Notes: generated by a model not told the origin, from the sequence alone. A DNA stretch of 64,000 bases from Astropecten irregularis (GCA_963971285.1 OZ020249.1:7192001-7256000); one strand, 5' to 3'; shown: positions 49,671 to 62,873, counted from the first letter of the stretch. A program made the numbers and translations.

Positions 49671-49914
49671 CTGGGGCCAATTTCATAAAACTGTTAAGCA
49701 AAAAAATTTGCTTAGCACAAAAATGTCTCGCCCAATAAAACAAGCCACCATTGAAAATTCCATTTGATATTCATGGTCAGCGAATAACAGCCAAAGAGCA
49801 ATCACAAGTGATACACAACATGAGGACATTTGGTTGTTAACCCTGTTCTTATCAACACAGAAATGTCATGCTTAGCAAATTTTTGTGCTTAACAGTTTTA
49901 TGAAATTGGCCCCT
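49671..49914. mobile_element. CTGGGGCCAATTTCAT foldback family, copy C
   Basis: CTGGGGCCAATTTCATAAAACTGTTAAGC on the left, GCTTAACAGTTTTATGAAATTGGCCCCTG on the right; the arms are nearly perfect. It lies just beside the LINE remnant at 49390. Confidence 0.8.
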
Positions 49915-51458
49915 GTACATTAACACCGAACCTAACATGTAGAGGTTCAGACAGCCTCCCTTTGAACCATTAATTTCGCTTGATCAAAATACGACAGAAA
50001 ACTGTCACGATGGGACTTATAATATCGAGGAATACGGAGACAATGATGCAGGCTAGAGAAAGTCTCGACTTTTTAACCAAATGAAAGGATGATTAATAAT
50101 CAAATCTAAAATAGGTCAATAGACAAATTTGTAGCGGTTGATTGAACATTGGATGATTCAAACTCGCTGGGGATTCCTGGAGTCAGAGTGACCTTAGAGA
50201 CATGGCAGCCATTGACGTATTCGAGATGGAATTTTTTTTTATGATTTCACAGAAATTTATTTCAATCATGTTCCGTCGTGGATGTATTCGATTTTACAGT
50301 CTTGCAATGGGGTTAAAAGGACATTCTGGTATAAAAGAATGGAACAGTGAAAGAACGATAGGTACAATGAAATGCTTTGAGTGATGTCAGAGCCATGACA
50401 TTCCCATCAGGTCTATGATTAGTTTAAAGGTTATTTGTATCGTTTCTTGAAATGTCAGCCATCCACAGGCAAGAAACCCGGTTCAGAATCCATTTGGAGA
50501 GCGTAATGGCCCTCAATTTGACGAACTAAGGTAACGACTTGCTCACAAGGTAGCCTACACAACTTGGCCCATTTACTATGAATGATACATCGGTGATCTG
50601 TGCCCGGTCAGCTCTGGCTAACGGTCAGCTGATGGTCAGCTCGGGCCATTATTTCCCTTGTTTGACCAGTTATGTCTCTTTACTGAACAAACTGTAGCTG
50701 CACATAATATCTGTTGTCTGGTTAATTCCGTACAGAGTGTCTACATCTCTACTAACTTTCACTGTTTGATTGGGGTAAATAATAATATTACTTGATTGTA
50801 CAACAGAATTGTCGAAGAATTTGCACAGCAACTATTGGAGTTAATACCTAAACGTGAGCACACGTGCATGAACGTATGTGTACACGATACTGTAGATTTC
50901 ACCTTTAAAATGTTGAGGAAATGGATATTCACGCTGTTCTACTTAAATACTAGTACTTCTAGTGGACAGGAATGTACTGCACAACATACATACATACACA
51001 ATGTGTACATCTATGTGCCTTGTGTCATGTTAAGTACAGTAGTTATATTTAGACATCGTACGTCTGCAATATTTTGATTCAATGTACTGTATTACTGACC
51101 TACCAATCGTATATCGGCTTGATCAACTATGAATGACTGGAGGCAGTACTTTCTTTAGTGCTTATTATGTATTTTTTCATAAATTGTGTACATGTAACTG
51201 AAATTGTACAATCGTGATGTCACAGAATCAGCATAGCTGCCTGTGCATACCATACTAATCAAACAAGTTTGCATATTATTTGCATACAATTTTCTTAATA
51301 TTTGATTGTACAGTACATCATTGCGTTTTAGGGAATGCATAAAATTCGTAACTGTGAAAATTTTACCAAAATCGGAGCTCATATTTTCCAGAAAACAATG
51401 AATTGAACAGGTCTAACGGTTTCTGTTTTTCCTACCCCGTTTGGCTTCAAATTCTCAA

Positions 51459-51485
51459 AATCTCGTGAAAATATTTCACGAGATT
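51459..51485. repeat. near-perfect palindrome
   Basis: AATCTCGTGAAA-ATA-TTTCACGAGATT, 12-bp arms around 3 nt. Confidence 0.85.
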
Positions 51486-52014
51486 GGTGTTACAACAACT
51501 TGGCGAACAGTGAGCTTTTATTTCCTTTTTTCACACCTTCTTCCACACAAGAACTGAATCTTGTTTTTATAACCACATCATTCTTTACCACGTACTACTC
51601 AACGGTACCAGCACATGAATGAGCATAAACACTCCAAGTACCCTGTTAAAAATGCTCCAATGTTTTTCTGAAACTGCTTCTGGTATTTACTGTCAAAACA
51701 CCGTAGCCAACCAACCTTACAAAATGAATAAATTATCATCTACAAAAGTTGAGGGCAATTTTGTGAAGTTGCGTGTTACAACTGTAAACCTATCCTATAT
51801 TTGCAGAACTTTATTCTTCAGATTGAAATAAGTCTACATCTTAAACAGGAAATTCATAAATGCTCATTAGGAGTTAATGAACAGGCTGGTGTACGAGACT
51901 AGGATTCCAGTCATTATTCGTAAATGGGCAAGACTTACTCTTATTTTTTGCACAAATATGTAAATCTGCCTTCCAATATATGACAGGACACTGACTGGTG
52001 GGTAACTTTCAAAC

Positions 52015-52415
52015 TAGGGCTGTAAGTTTACGAATAATTTTGTAACCGGTTACCCGTCTGTTTTTCGGTTACGGTTACGATGACCCGTATAACAAAGAAA
52101 ACAAAGAAAAACAAAGAAATAGTAAGTTTGGGTCTTTTAGGAACTTGGTCAGTTGGTTGACAACATTCTGTTGTCACAACATTTGGCAGTGGTAGACATA
52201 GCAAAATGTTTGGCCTTTGCTTTGCATAAGCCTGCTGGTCCAATTTTCAAAAGATCATTGACATTTTTTTTCTTTGTGAACTCTAGAAGTGTCTATGTTT
52301 CAAAAAGAAGAGGCCATTAAAAAGATACTTTTCGATTAACCTAACTAGGAAAATGTACCCGGTACCCTTTTGAACGGTCGGTTAACCAGTTAACCGGATA
52401 CAAACTGCAGCCTTA
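52015..52415. mobile_element. hAT-like MITE, copy 1
   Basis: Starts TAGGGCTGTAAGTTTACGAA and ends AACTGCAGCCTTA. An exact 8-bp duplication TTTCAAAC flanks it (52007-52014 and 52416-52423). Subterminal GTAACCGGTTACC and GGTTAACCAGTTAACCGG are also inverted. The 8-bp duplication and short TAGGG-type ends point to the hAT superfamily. 401 bp, no transposase. Confidence 0.82.
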
Positions 52416-52438
52416 TTTCAAACAACGCGATAAGAGAC

Positions 52439-52684
52439 CAGGGGCCAATTTCATAGAGCTGCTTAGCACAAAAAATTGCTTAGCACAAAAAATGGCTTGT
52501 CCAATAAAAACAAACCACCATTGAAAATTTGAGTTGATATTCGTGGTCAACAACCAAAGAACAATTCCACGTGATACACACAACACATGGAAATGTGGTA
52601 ACTGTTAATCCTGTTTTTATTAAGACAGAAATGTCATGCTTAGCAATTTTTTGTGCTTAAGCAGCTCTATGAAATTGGTCCCAG
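52439..52684. mobile_element. CTGGGGCCAATTTCAT foldback family, copy D
   Basis: CAGGGGCCAATTTCATAGAGCTGCTTAGCAC on the left and GTGCTTAAGCAGCTCTATGAAATTGGTCCCAG on the right. It sits 24 bp after the hAT-like element at 52015-52415. Confidence 0.8.
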
Positions 52685-55600
52685 CTTTGCAAGGCACAGG
52701 AATGACCAAGTCAAGTTACTTTTCTTCCAAGTACATGTGCCCCCTCATAGTTTGTCTTTAAATAGAAATGTTACCAAAAGAATTTTGTAAATTTCCACCA
52801 ATAAAAGCAGGCCTATTAAATCAAATGCATAATTTACATTGAATTCTTTTAGGTAGTATAATAAGACGTTGCCAAGGTACACGGGCACATTCTTGAATAA
52901 AAAATAATGGACGGTTTTTAACGGTGAACGTTAGAAAAAGACTATAAATATCCTCCAACTTGATTTCATGTCCTGCGGGTTGTTTTAATGTATACAAGTA
53001 GATAACCAACTGCCCCATATTGCGCATCACAAATTTAATTTTCACCTCCCTCCACAACCCATGCCTTGCAGCGGTAACACGCGCCGCGCCGACCCAGTCA
53101 AAATGAAAAATGCAGAATACAGAATTAATCTGCCTCATCGCATAAAGATGGTAATTTCCAAGTGTCTTCTGGAGAATCTCTCCCGCGAAATGCATCAATT
53201 CTCCACACACACGCCTTATCAGACGGTAAACAAGATCAGCACGAGACAGGAAAAAAAAGAAAACGAAGGAGAATCCTTTACAATGACCTTTTCTTGTTAG
53301 CGAATCTTTTTAAAAGTCAAGTTGTAGAAAATCTTCAGATTTAAATGTTTTTCAAGAGGGAATTTGCAGTGCTGAATTATTTGGATTTTGTTTGCCTCTC
53401 TCGGGTCACGGGAACTTTATAAATTATAACATAATACACCACTGTAACTATTATGAATTTTGTTTATGACTACATTACAAAGTTACACAAGGATTCAAAT
53501 TAGCAACACAAAACATGGTATTTGCATGAAATGAAGATATATTCTGAATAAAGAATGAAACATAGAATCCAAAAATGGCTTCCCTTAATCTTTAGTCCCT
53601 TGGAGGTACATGTATTTGCATAATGTATGCAATTTTCTGGCTTTCAGGAGTTTACATTCGATATAAATAAACTGCTGACTAACAGGACTTACCCAAATAA
53701 AAAATGAAACAAAAATTGGCAAATTTAGGAAAAACACAACTTCACAACTCGCAGTTGAATGAAGTACAGTACATGTACATAGAGACATGTAATACATTGT
53801 CTATTCGTTCAACTGTACAAAACATGTTATCTAAACTGCAGTCATATCAGATGTTCATTGTACTATTAAGTTATCAACTTCAGACATTTGAACAAATGTT
53901 CCGTCTGGAAATGGACTACGTAGTTTAGGCCAATATATTTTGATATTCAGCCAATAGAATTAATTCTGACCATGTTCCAAAACGGACCGCCACTGCTTAA
54001 CATTTCTAAGCAGCTGTAATTTTACCGCTGACTTAGCTTTAGCCGTTTTAATCACATTATTTGCTAATCCTGACACCCTCGCTACCGTTGCGGCTAAGAG
54101 GCAAATGACGGCTGTTAGTGAACGCATCGTGGAGGTCTGCATATGGCTAGGCCGGTACCTATGGTGTGTAAACACAATATTCTTCATTTGAGTGAACACG
54201 AGTCACTTCATAGTAAAACGCTGCACTATGATTATATTGAGATTGAAGTCCATGCCAACGTTGACACCAAGTGTTCAACGAGACGAACCAGAGCCACATG
54301 GTCTCCAGTTTGTCTTGCCAGCACAAATGTGCCCCTATCTACCAATCCTCCGCACTTTTATTGTATCCAGGCTGAATAAGGGGACATAATTACCACGGAT
54401 CAATGTCTATGAAATTGAGTCACTGTGAATGCATTTCCGGGGTAAAGAATATACACAGCTCTATATCCAGGTGCAAACTCTGTACGTGATTGCCCTGCCA
54501 CAAAGTCACTTACGGGGACATCACATGCCCCGCCTACATTTTTGGCGTCGCTCTCCAATAACTGAACTGAAAAAATGTAAGATACCTAAGGTATTTTTGG
54601 CGACGACGCGACACACGGAGAGTAAATTGAAATGAAAAGCTGCCTGAATCAGAAACACATGGTTAAGGCTTGGTTGGTTCACAGTGCAATCTTAAGGATC
54701 TTAAATCAGTCACTTTCCTGGGTAGACAAAAATAACAAAGAGAGTGGTACAGTCAGTAGGTAGTCATTCTACAAGGGGCTCCATTCAAACTGAAAGGTGG
54801 TCAAAATACAGTACAGGCCTACCTCGTGCGGGTTTTGGAGAAGAAAGCATTCATTCAAAATATTCAGTTTTCAAAGTAGTTTTTTACATCCAATTGAATT
54901 CAAATATGTTCATATTTTCCAGAATGTAAGACAAAAACGCAAGTGAATTTGGGCACAATTCGATAATTTAGGCATTCTGAATCAAATTATGCAATATTTT
55001 AGGTTTCAAACACACTTTTCTCTAATAGTAATAGTAATACGATGTCCAGCATTTTGGGAGTGAGGGATATTTCACAGGAACATCGCTTCTAGCAGGAATT
55101 TGATGGAAAGGAAGCTTTCCAGACGAAAACTAAGCAGTGATGTACTTGATCCGTATCCAGTCCGACACCCTACTATCGTTGCTACCTTTAAGTTCCTAGC
55201 AACACCTGTAGTTGGGTCTCACAAGAAACTCCAGCCAATCAATGCAGCCATCCGGTGTGCATGTAGAGTACGTCTCACTAAATGCACTGGAGCAAATGTA
55301 GGCCTTTGAAACCCGAAGTCATGGCCTAAGCCAGGGTCTTAGCGTATAAGGCTTCCAAATTTGGCTTGCTCTGAAAAAACCAGGTGTCCAAATATTTGAT
55401 GTATGCACTCTGCAGTGCCTATTGCCTACTGCATTCACACAAGAATCTCTGATTCAAAACAGTGTGTCCGAAAAACAGCAAATACAGGTAAGAAGTCCGA
55501 AAGATGTCGGCTGGGCCTGCTGGATGAAACCTTGTGTACAAAACTACAATGAATGTACAATGACCCACAGGATAAGATGGCAAATATCAGGAAATGTTGA

Positions 55601-55689
55601 CTTTTTATCGGAGAAAAACATTTTATGTAATCTGCATAAAAAGGGAAAGGGATACTTTCTGTATCGATTGACATACATTATTAAAGGAC

Positions 55690-55850
55690 ATGGAAGGTAT
55701 TTTTTCTGTATCTGTGCTTCATTTGTATTACTTTTTAATGTGATATTTTAATTTGTTGTTTTGTTTATAATTGTGCTTGTTTACCTCTCCCTGTAATTGG
55801 CGGTTACTCTGCTGTTGGATGAGATGAATAAATAAATAAATAAATAAAGT
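55690..55850 (+). repeat. LINE 3' end with (AAAT)n tail
   Basis: TTGTTTATAATTGTGCTTGTTTACCTCTCCCTGTAATTGG and GATGAG followed by (AATAA)-type repeats at 55825-55848 resemble the 3' ends of Jockey/CR1-like LINEs as I recall them. No reverse transcriptase sequence is attached. Confidence 0.45.
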
Positions 55851-56334
55851 ATAATTAGGATGGAAGATTCTAGACTCATTACTACTTTAGAGTTTCGTTT
55901 CATTTTGGTCAAATCCACATGGATTTCATGAATAAGTTCTATAAAGATACTCACATTATATATGTAGCAGATCAAATTTGTGTAAGTTTCTACATTTTGC
56001 AAAAGACTGAAGCACTGAAGCAATAACATATTCAAAACTGATGTGTGACTTCTGAATGACCATGCCTGCCTTTTAATTTATGTTAATTCCCACATCTGTC
56101 AATTGTCTGCCGAACAATATGTCATACTTTCCTTTCCAACAGAACTTTGAGCAATTTCGTCATCTTGGAGACCGTCTGTGTAAAATTTGAATCAATTTCT
56201 GCATGCTTTCATGATGTCAGATCACTAAGTGTAGCGGAATTACGCCAAAGAAATCCAATATTCATTATAGCATGTAATGTATTGATCTCATATGTAGTTA
56301 AGGACCAAGTTAGCGACGGTGCTGCATCAATTGT

Positions 56335-56352
56335 ACACACACACACACACAC
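56335..56352 (+). repeat. (AC)n microsatellite
   Basis: About nine AC units. Confidence 0.9.
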
Positions 56353-57404
56353 ATACACAATGTGGCTACGTATTCATCATAGCCTCTATACTGCCTAATG
56401 AAGTCAGCCGAATGGCATATGTTTTAATTATAATTCCACACTCGTCAATAACGAAACATCTGCCGAAACTAGTGTGAAACTAGTATAAGTTGGCTGCCAC
56501 CAACTTATACAGGGCTGGTCGGTTCCGGTTCAACATGTCTGGTCTTCAATTTCACTTGGCCATTCGATTAGGCCTACACTATCTCCAGTTTCTGTAGACT
56601 GCATTTTTCATTTTCACAATTTCAAATTTCATGGCTTCACTAAAAATAGAAACAGAAAACTCCTAAATATTTTACACTTATCAATTCAGTTAATTTAAGT
56701 GCCCCCACAGTATTAACATGTACCAAATACTGTGTCCTACATGTATCTCCATGCTTGGATAAACTCATAGGCCTACAAATACCTTCTCAACCCGGTTTTT
56801 ACCAAACGAACATCTTTGTCTTTCAAACACTTTTATCTGGGGTTAAAAAGGTATCACTTAAAAAGAAATTATAGATCAATGGTTTTGAACAATGGTTTCT
56901 AAATTCTAGTTAAACCTTTGCTATCCACCAATGAAACGTACACAAGTGTATCTTGCAGATTGAATGCTCATACAGAATACATATTACAGAATATTCATCA
57001 CACTAATGGATCTTGTTCTTGCCAAGCGAAGATTTTGAGCTCACCATTCAACTACGAGAAAGACCTTGCTAGCTTTTAGTAGTAAGCTATGTCATCAATA
57101 ATATAAAGGTATAGGCCTATACTCCGACCATGGGATACAAACAGTCGATCTACTGTGCTGTATCAGTACGTCTTAGGCAAGCTTTCCTGTCCACGCAGTG
57201 ACTGGTTCCCCGTGCAGGAAACCAATTATACGGCTAGGATCTTTGTGCCCGTAAGGCAGTTTGGCAAGTTGTCAACATAACACAAATTAATCACAGGGAT
57301 ATAAAGGGATGGGCAGCTTTGTGTGTATGTGCTGTTCCAATTCCTATCCTTTTATTTTCTTACTGGAAAACGTGCAATAAAAAATGTCCTGACTGCATTG
57401 TTGT

Positions 57405-57480
57405 AAATAATAATAATAATAATAAAGATTTATAAAGCGCAACAAATATTTAAATATATTTTATTGCGCTTTAAGAGCTC
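57405..57480 (+). repeat. (AAT)n run with AAAGCGCAA hairpin
   Basis: TAATAATAATAATAATAAAGATTTATAAAGCGCAA, an AT-rich loop, then TTGCGCTTTAAG. The TTATAAAGCGC motif recurs in the LINE remnant at 49.2 kb and is typical of retroelement tails. Confidence 0.5.
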
Positions 57481-59484
57481 ATAGATGCTAGTTTAGAGTT
57501 TTTACTGATGACCTCCGCGTTTTTCATTATAAATAAACATGCACATTATATTCCTTCAGAAATCTTTGTAATAAGTACACTGTGCATGTTCCCTTGACGG
57601 CCCGTACCTGTCCCACTTCACCAGTGGTGTGGGTGTGGTTCTGAACACACCACCATAGCTGGCTGGTCATAATGCTTTCAGTACTTTCATCATAAGTTTA
57701 CATAGTGCAGCCAATACTGGTTGCTACACAGGGGATAGGGCGGCCATTGGGCTAACAAATCAACAACTCTATTATACTCAAAAACTCCCGAGCGTGCTGC
57801 CTTTTCATCCTTCAACACTCCACATCATTTGAATTCCAACACATCAACGCTACAATGCCTGTCCAATATAAACTCCGACCCCCACAAATGGTCCCTGACA
57901 AACTAATTTGCAAGTCTAATGCACACGCAGTATCCAAATCCCCCTACTCCTGGGGTTTAAAACCCCCACACTCTTTAGGCCACTGAGCAACTCAGTGGGA
58001 AACATTCTAAAGATTTCTCATATTATAATACGCTTCTCGCTACCACCGGTGGACCAAAGCTTTGACGAAAAAAAAACAGGTCTTTACAGAGAAATGGTAT
58101 TTCTGAAAGGGGTTAAGTTTTGAATAGCTGATGAATGTCGATTGTGTTGGTATTTCAATGGAGTGTGCAGTAGAGATGGGAATCCTGGTTGGCAGTGGTT
58201 ATTGTACAAGCTCATTAGGGCATACCAGAGCTCAACCACCAGAAGAATGCTGCCACTATTGGCAAGGCCAATAGGCCAGTGCTTTTTGGCAGACATATTC
58301 TTGTCCGCGTATTCCAGAGAAAGTAAAGCTGTTTCTTTCTGACATTAAATACAAACCAGAAAACCTCTCAATAGAAATTCCATCGCTTTTAAAAGAATGT
58401 TCATAAACAAGCTTGATATTTTGTCAACCCATTTATTTTGTCGCATCACAACTCGAGTTTTGCAAACCAAGTTGACAGTAACTATGGGAGCTAGTCACCA
58501 AATTCACATCAAAACATATCATTGCGATTTGTATAGAATGTTTCATAAAAAATAGTGTTAAAATTGCTGTTTCGGAACAAACAACCTATGGCTTGAAAGT
58601 TTGTAACAAATGTTGAATTTGGTCACAACATTTATCAAACAGGCTGACTAGACATTTGTGTCTTTACTGAAGCTCTCCTAACTTGTACTTCTAGGAAAAT
58701 CTGGTGATTCCTGCATGTCAGAAAGCCTACCCGGTAGACTATTTACCTTCTGACAATGTGGCAAGCCAAGATCATCTTTCATGAAATGTGCAACCTCCAG
58801 GTTCATCTCTAGATGTAACTGCATCTAATAAGAGCAACCACGCTGAAGATGTTGTATCAATGTCCCTTCCTCGATGTCAGAAAGGACATCAGAGTGATTG
58901 GCTAGCTCTCTCCTCTGTTTGCCCGTCAATTAATACACCCCGACTCCTTCCCTTTCCAACTTGAGATTTTGTAGACCTACAAGTTCGACGAAGAGCTAAT
59001 GTAGCCCTCCTTTTCTTTGCCCGTGTGACTTCTGCCTTTTAAGGATGCGGCTAGTTTAAATTCCATCAGTTCAGTGAACTGCCAAGTAAAAAGGTAAACC
59101 ATCCTCTCCAACCGCTCCGGCCATCTCTGGTGGATTTCTCGAGAGACTTAAGTGCCAGCGATCACATTGCCCTGAATTTATCCTGGAAAATCAAGAAGTG
59201 ACTTAATTCATTCTACCCGATGCCCACGCCAGCGGTATATATGTACAATTTACTTCCGATCACTCACTTCAACATGTCACATCGAAGTGACTACGCCAAT
59301 GAAAAAAACCTGGCAAAAGATTGGTCACTATGGTACCAAGAAGGTTCACCAGCTTTATGAACTTGATATAAATTACCCCTACAAAATGCAAGGTAAAGAG
59401 ACGGTCAGAATGTTAGACACACGTGGACAAAACTGCCAAATGCTTTGTTCAGATCATAGAGTAAGTCTCTTCCTTACTCTATGT

Positions 59485-59745
59485 TCAGATCATCTCATCC
59501 GTTTATGTATATTTTCAACTTGCATGTTCTTGTCCCTTGTCATTTAGCCTTCGATAAAGAGGTTAGGTTCGAAACGCGCCAGGCCCTTCTTACTCCAAGC
59601 ATTTTATAAATTTTAGGTTATTCTTTGGCTAATGAGCAGCTTGCAACAGTTAAATACATGTACAGTACTTGTAATATTTATTACTTATTATATGAAGCCT
59701 TCGATAAAGATCCTGCTAGGATTGAAACGCGTCAGGCCCTAGCAA
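59485..59745 (+). repeat. dispersed retroelement-tail family, two successive partial copies
   Basis: The first copy (to about 59615) has ATCCGTTTATGTATATTTTCAACTTGCATGTTCTTG, CATTTAGCCTTCGATAAAG and GAAACGCGCCAGGCCC. A second partial copy at 59699-59745 repeats CCTTCGATAAAGATCCTGCTAGGATTGAAACGCGTCAGGCCC. Between them is TTAGGTTATTCTTTGGCTAATGAGCAGCTTGC, which also follows the copy at 25.6 kb. Confidence 0.5.
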
Positions 59746-60544
59746 TATCTAGCAATAAACAATGTTGGGTTGTTTGACTTGTACAAGTCGAGGGCACATT
59801 CCATGCATGTTTATCTCTTTCCATCCCAGCTCCATGATTATAAACCATAGAGCTAGCCTAGCTCCATGTATAAACCAAGCAAAGGTTATGGACTGGAGGT
59901 GCTTAAGATATCAGCACCTGGGTGTTTTTTTGTCCCAGGCAGGAAGTACGCTCAGCGATTCAAACAGATTCAACGCCTAGCCAGATAAGAGTGCTGGACC
60001 TTACAGGGATAGAAGTAGACAAGCTAGGGAAGACATTGAAGGATGTGAGCGTAGATAAAGCAGGAAGTAGAGACAGTAACAGGGCCAGCTGAACAGGATA
60101 AGGGGGAAACCAGTATCCGTCACGTTGATGGTTTACTCCTTGCACAGATGCACAGGCCTACTTCATGTTTGATGTTTTAATCTGTTGACTACGATTAAAA
60201 TTAACATGTAGGCCCTACTGTGAAGTGCAATTTGAACCATGCAATAGGCCTACATGTATCATGTGTACAGTGTACATGTACTACAGAGTACAGTACGGTA
60301 TGTCTGTTGTTCAGATACATGTACAATGTAGGCCTATATAATATTTCATAAACTAATGGTGTAAGTGACGTTCTACAAGTATTACAGTTGTGTACATGTA
60401 CTTGTAATTTAAAAAACTCAGTCTATTTTCCAACATAATCTTTACTTCTATACATATGTGAATATTATATTAAATTATCATAATTTTTTTCAGTGACTTT
60501 TTTATGATTTGCAAGGCACAAATCTATGGTTTCCCCTTTGAGAT

Positions 60545-60595
60545 ACATGTAGATCTTGCTTGGATTGAAATGTCAGGCTCTCCAATCTCTGATGC
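60545..60595 (+). repeat. short remnant of the same retroelement-tail family
   Basis: GTAGATCTTGCTTGGATTGAAATGTCAGGC is a degraded version of GATCCTGCTAGGATTGAAACGTCAGGC. Confidence 0.35.
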
Positions 60596-61977
60596 CTAAA
60601 TATAAATACATGGGCACTACATCGACCATCTCCAGAAGGCAGAACTTTGGCTGTGGCTACGGCTTGGACTTACACAAAGTCTACGGGGAAGCAGATGCAG
60701 CCGCTATGATAGATAGTACAAGCCAAAGCCAAGAATTGAGAGGCAGGTAGAATTGATGGAGAAATGTCAGACTACATGACCTGAATGAGTTTGCATCAAT
60801 TTAGGATTCCATTAACAACTAGCGCGCAGTAGTAACATTCTGTTCATATACATGTACATGTCGGCCTATGTATGCCTATATCATGTTCTGCACTGAATGT
60901 ATACACTAATCCAGAGTTCACAGCCTTGCCAAATATGACATGGTGTAAGTTTCAAACTCGATTAGCTTCTCGCCAGTCACACACACATGGTATGCATTAT
61001 CCACTCCTAAAACTAGGTCAGCTAAGAGGGCACGTCGTCTTCGTAGCTTCTTCGGATTGGTGTCTGCTAATCCAGACGTGGATTACGTGCCAAGTTTACC
61101 CGTTTCCATGGGAATGCGGGCATCACATCATCAGCGCTCATGCTCAATGTGACCCAAGGGTTCTTCGTTTATCTACGAATCTCACTACTTGGCCAATTTT
61201 TTTGCCAGAATTCTGTTTTTTCTTTTTCACGATACACTTCCAAAAAATAGAAGTCTGCCATTATCAAATTGAGGATGGTTTCAAACGTGAAGAAGCGTGG
61301 ATATTCAATATGGGAGGTGGCCCGTACAGACACAACCAGCCATTGGCCCTAGGGCCAGTCTCTTAAGATGATTGATTCTGCTCTATATCTGACAGAGAGG
61401 AACAGACCTACACTGAGGCATATCTTCACAGTAATCTCGCCCGAACATAAAACCCGCCCAGCTACTCCTTAGATTGTTTGCTTTTTAATCAAAATCTGTT
61501 CCTTAAAATGAACTCTACGCACTCAAAAAGTAAAATATCGGCATGCATGGAGCACTGCATCAGCAGGCAACATGAATGAAAATTATATCGGCATGGAAAC
61601 TCTTTACCTTGACTTTTGATAAATTGTTCCAGTTGAAGAATTAAATGGGAAAATGGAAATAAACGATTCTACGTGTATGCGCGCCTTCTCTTAGATACAG
61701 AATTTTAGTGTTAGTCAATTGTCATCCAATTCACAATATTTGTATTTCAAATTCCCTACATGAGGACATATCATTGACATTGCTATTGACTTGGCTTACG
61801 TATAGTCTAATGCTGCACTCTAATTCATAATTTATAACAAGAAAAATTCAAAGTACCAGCAACATTTTTCAAAAATGATGCACGCTGAGTGATTTCCATA
61901 TCATAACAAATTTATCGTTTGAAAATAGCTAATTACTGCAACTACATGAACCTTTAATGAAGCTTTCCATAATGTAT

Positions 61978-62360
61978 TAGGGCTGTAAGTTTACGAATAA
62001 TTTTGTAACCGGTTACCCGTCTGTTTTTCGGTTACAGTTACGATTACCCTTATAACAAAGAAAACAAAGAAAAACAAAGAAATAGTAAGTTTGGGTCTTT
62101 CAGGAACTTGGTTGACAGCATTCTTATGTCACAACATTTGGCAGTGGGAGACATAGCAAATTGTCTGGCCTTTGCTTTGCATAAGCCTGCTGGTCCAATT
62201 TTCAAAAGATCATTGACTTTTTTCTTTGTGAACTCTAGAAGTGTCTATGTTTCAAAAAGAAGAGGCTATTAAAAAGATACTTTTCGATTAACCTAACTGG
62301 GAAAATGTACCCGGGTACCCTTTTGAACGGTCGGTTAACCGGATACAAACTGCAGCCTTA
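61978..62360. mobile_element. hAT-like MITE, copy 2
   Basis: Same element and orientation as 52015-52415 with few differences and small deletions (for example one GGTTAACCAG unit is lost). It is flanked by an exact 8-bp duplication TAATGTAT (61970-61977 and 62361-62368). 383 bp. Confidence 0.82.
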
Positions 62361-62626
62361 TAATGTATTGCACATCATTTGACCGTGCGTTCATGTAGTG
62401 CAGCTACTATGGAGTATCAAGGACTTAAGGGATATCCATGTGTTTGTTCATGGTTCACATTAAAACATCCTTGTAAACATAGAAGCTATTAAAATGTCTC
62501 CTCTATACAGGGTAATGTTCTCAAATGGAAAAACCGAGTTCAAAACTGGCACCTAATGCCAAACAGGACGTTTGAACTCTTGAAAGCAACCAGATCTTCC
62601 TCTGGTATTAAATGCATTGTTCTTAC

Positions 62627-62873
62627 CAGGGGCCAATTTCACGTCCTTGCTTAGCACCAAAATTTGCTAACCATGAAATTTCTGTTTCTTAATAAAAACA
62701 GGATTAACAATCAGATTTCTATGTGTTGAGTATCACTTGTGATTGTTCTTTGGCTGTTGTTCGCTGACCATGAATATCAAATGGAATTTTTAATGGTGAT
62801 TTGTTTTATTGGGCGAGACATTTTATGCTAAGCTTTTTATTTGTGATCAACAGCTCCATGAAATTGACCCCAG
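62627..62873. mobile_element. CTGGGGCCAATTTCAT foldback family, copy E
   Basis: CAGGGGCCAATTTCACGTCCTTGCTTAGCAC on the left and CAACAGCTCCATGAAATTGACCCCAG on the right; the interior is in the same direction as copy A. Flanking ACC on both sides might be a short target duplication. Confidence 0.75.

Noticed and set aside
52821-53210. Minus-strand open frame of 129 codons
   Set aside because: No domain, no splice-compatible link to the quaking exons, and no match to the expected Qua1 N-terminus.
60872-61366. Longest open frame in the window (164 codons, plus strand)
   Set aside because: No recognisable domain, an internal Phe run from a T-tract, no splice context, and no related copy; best explained as chance.
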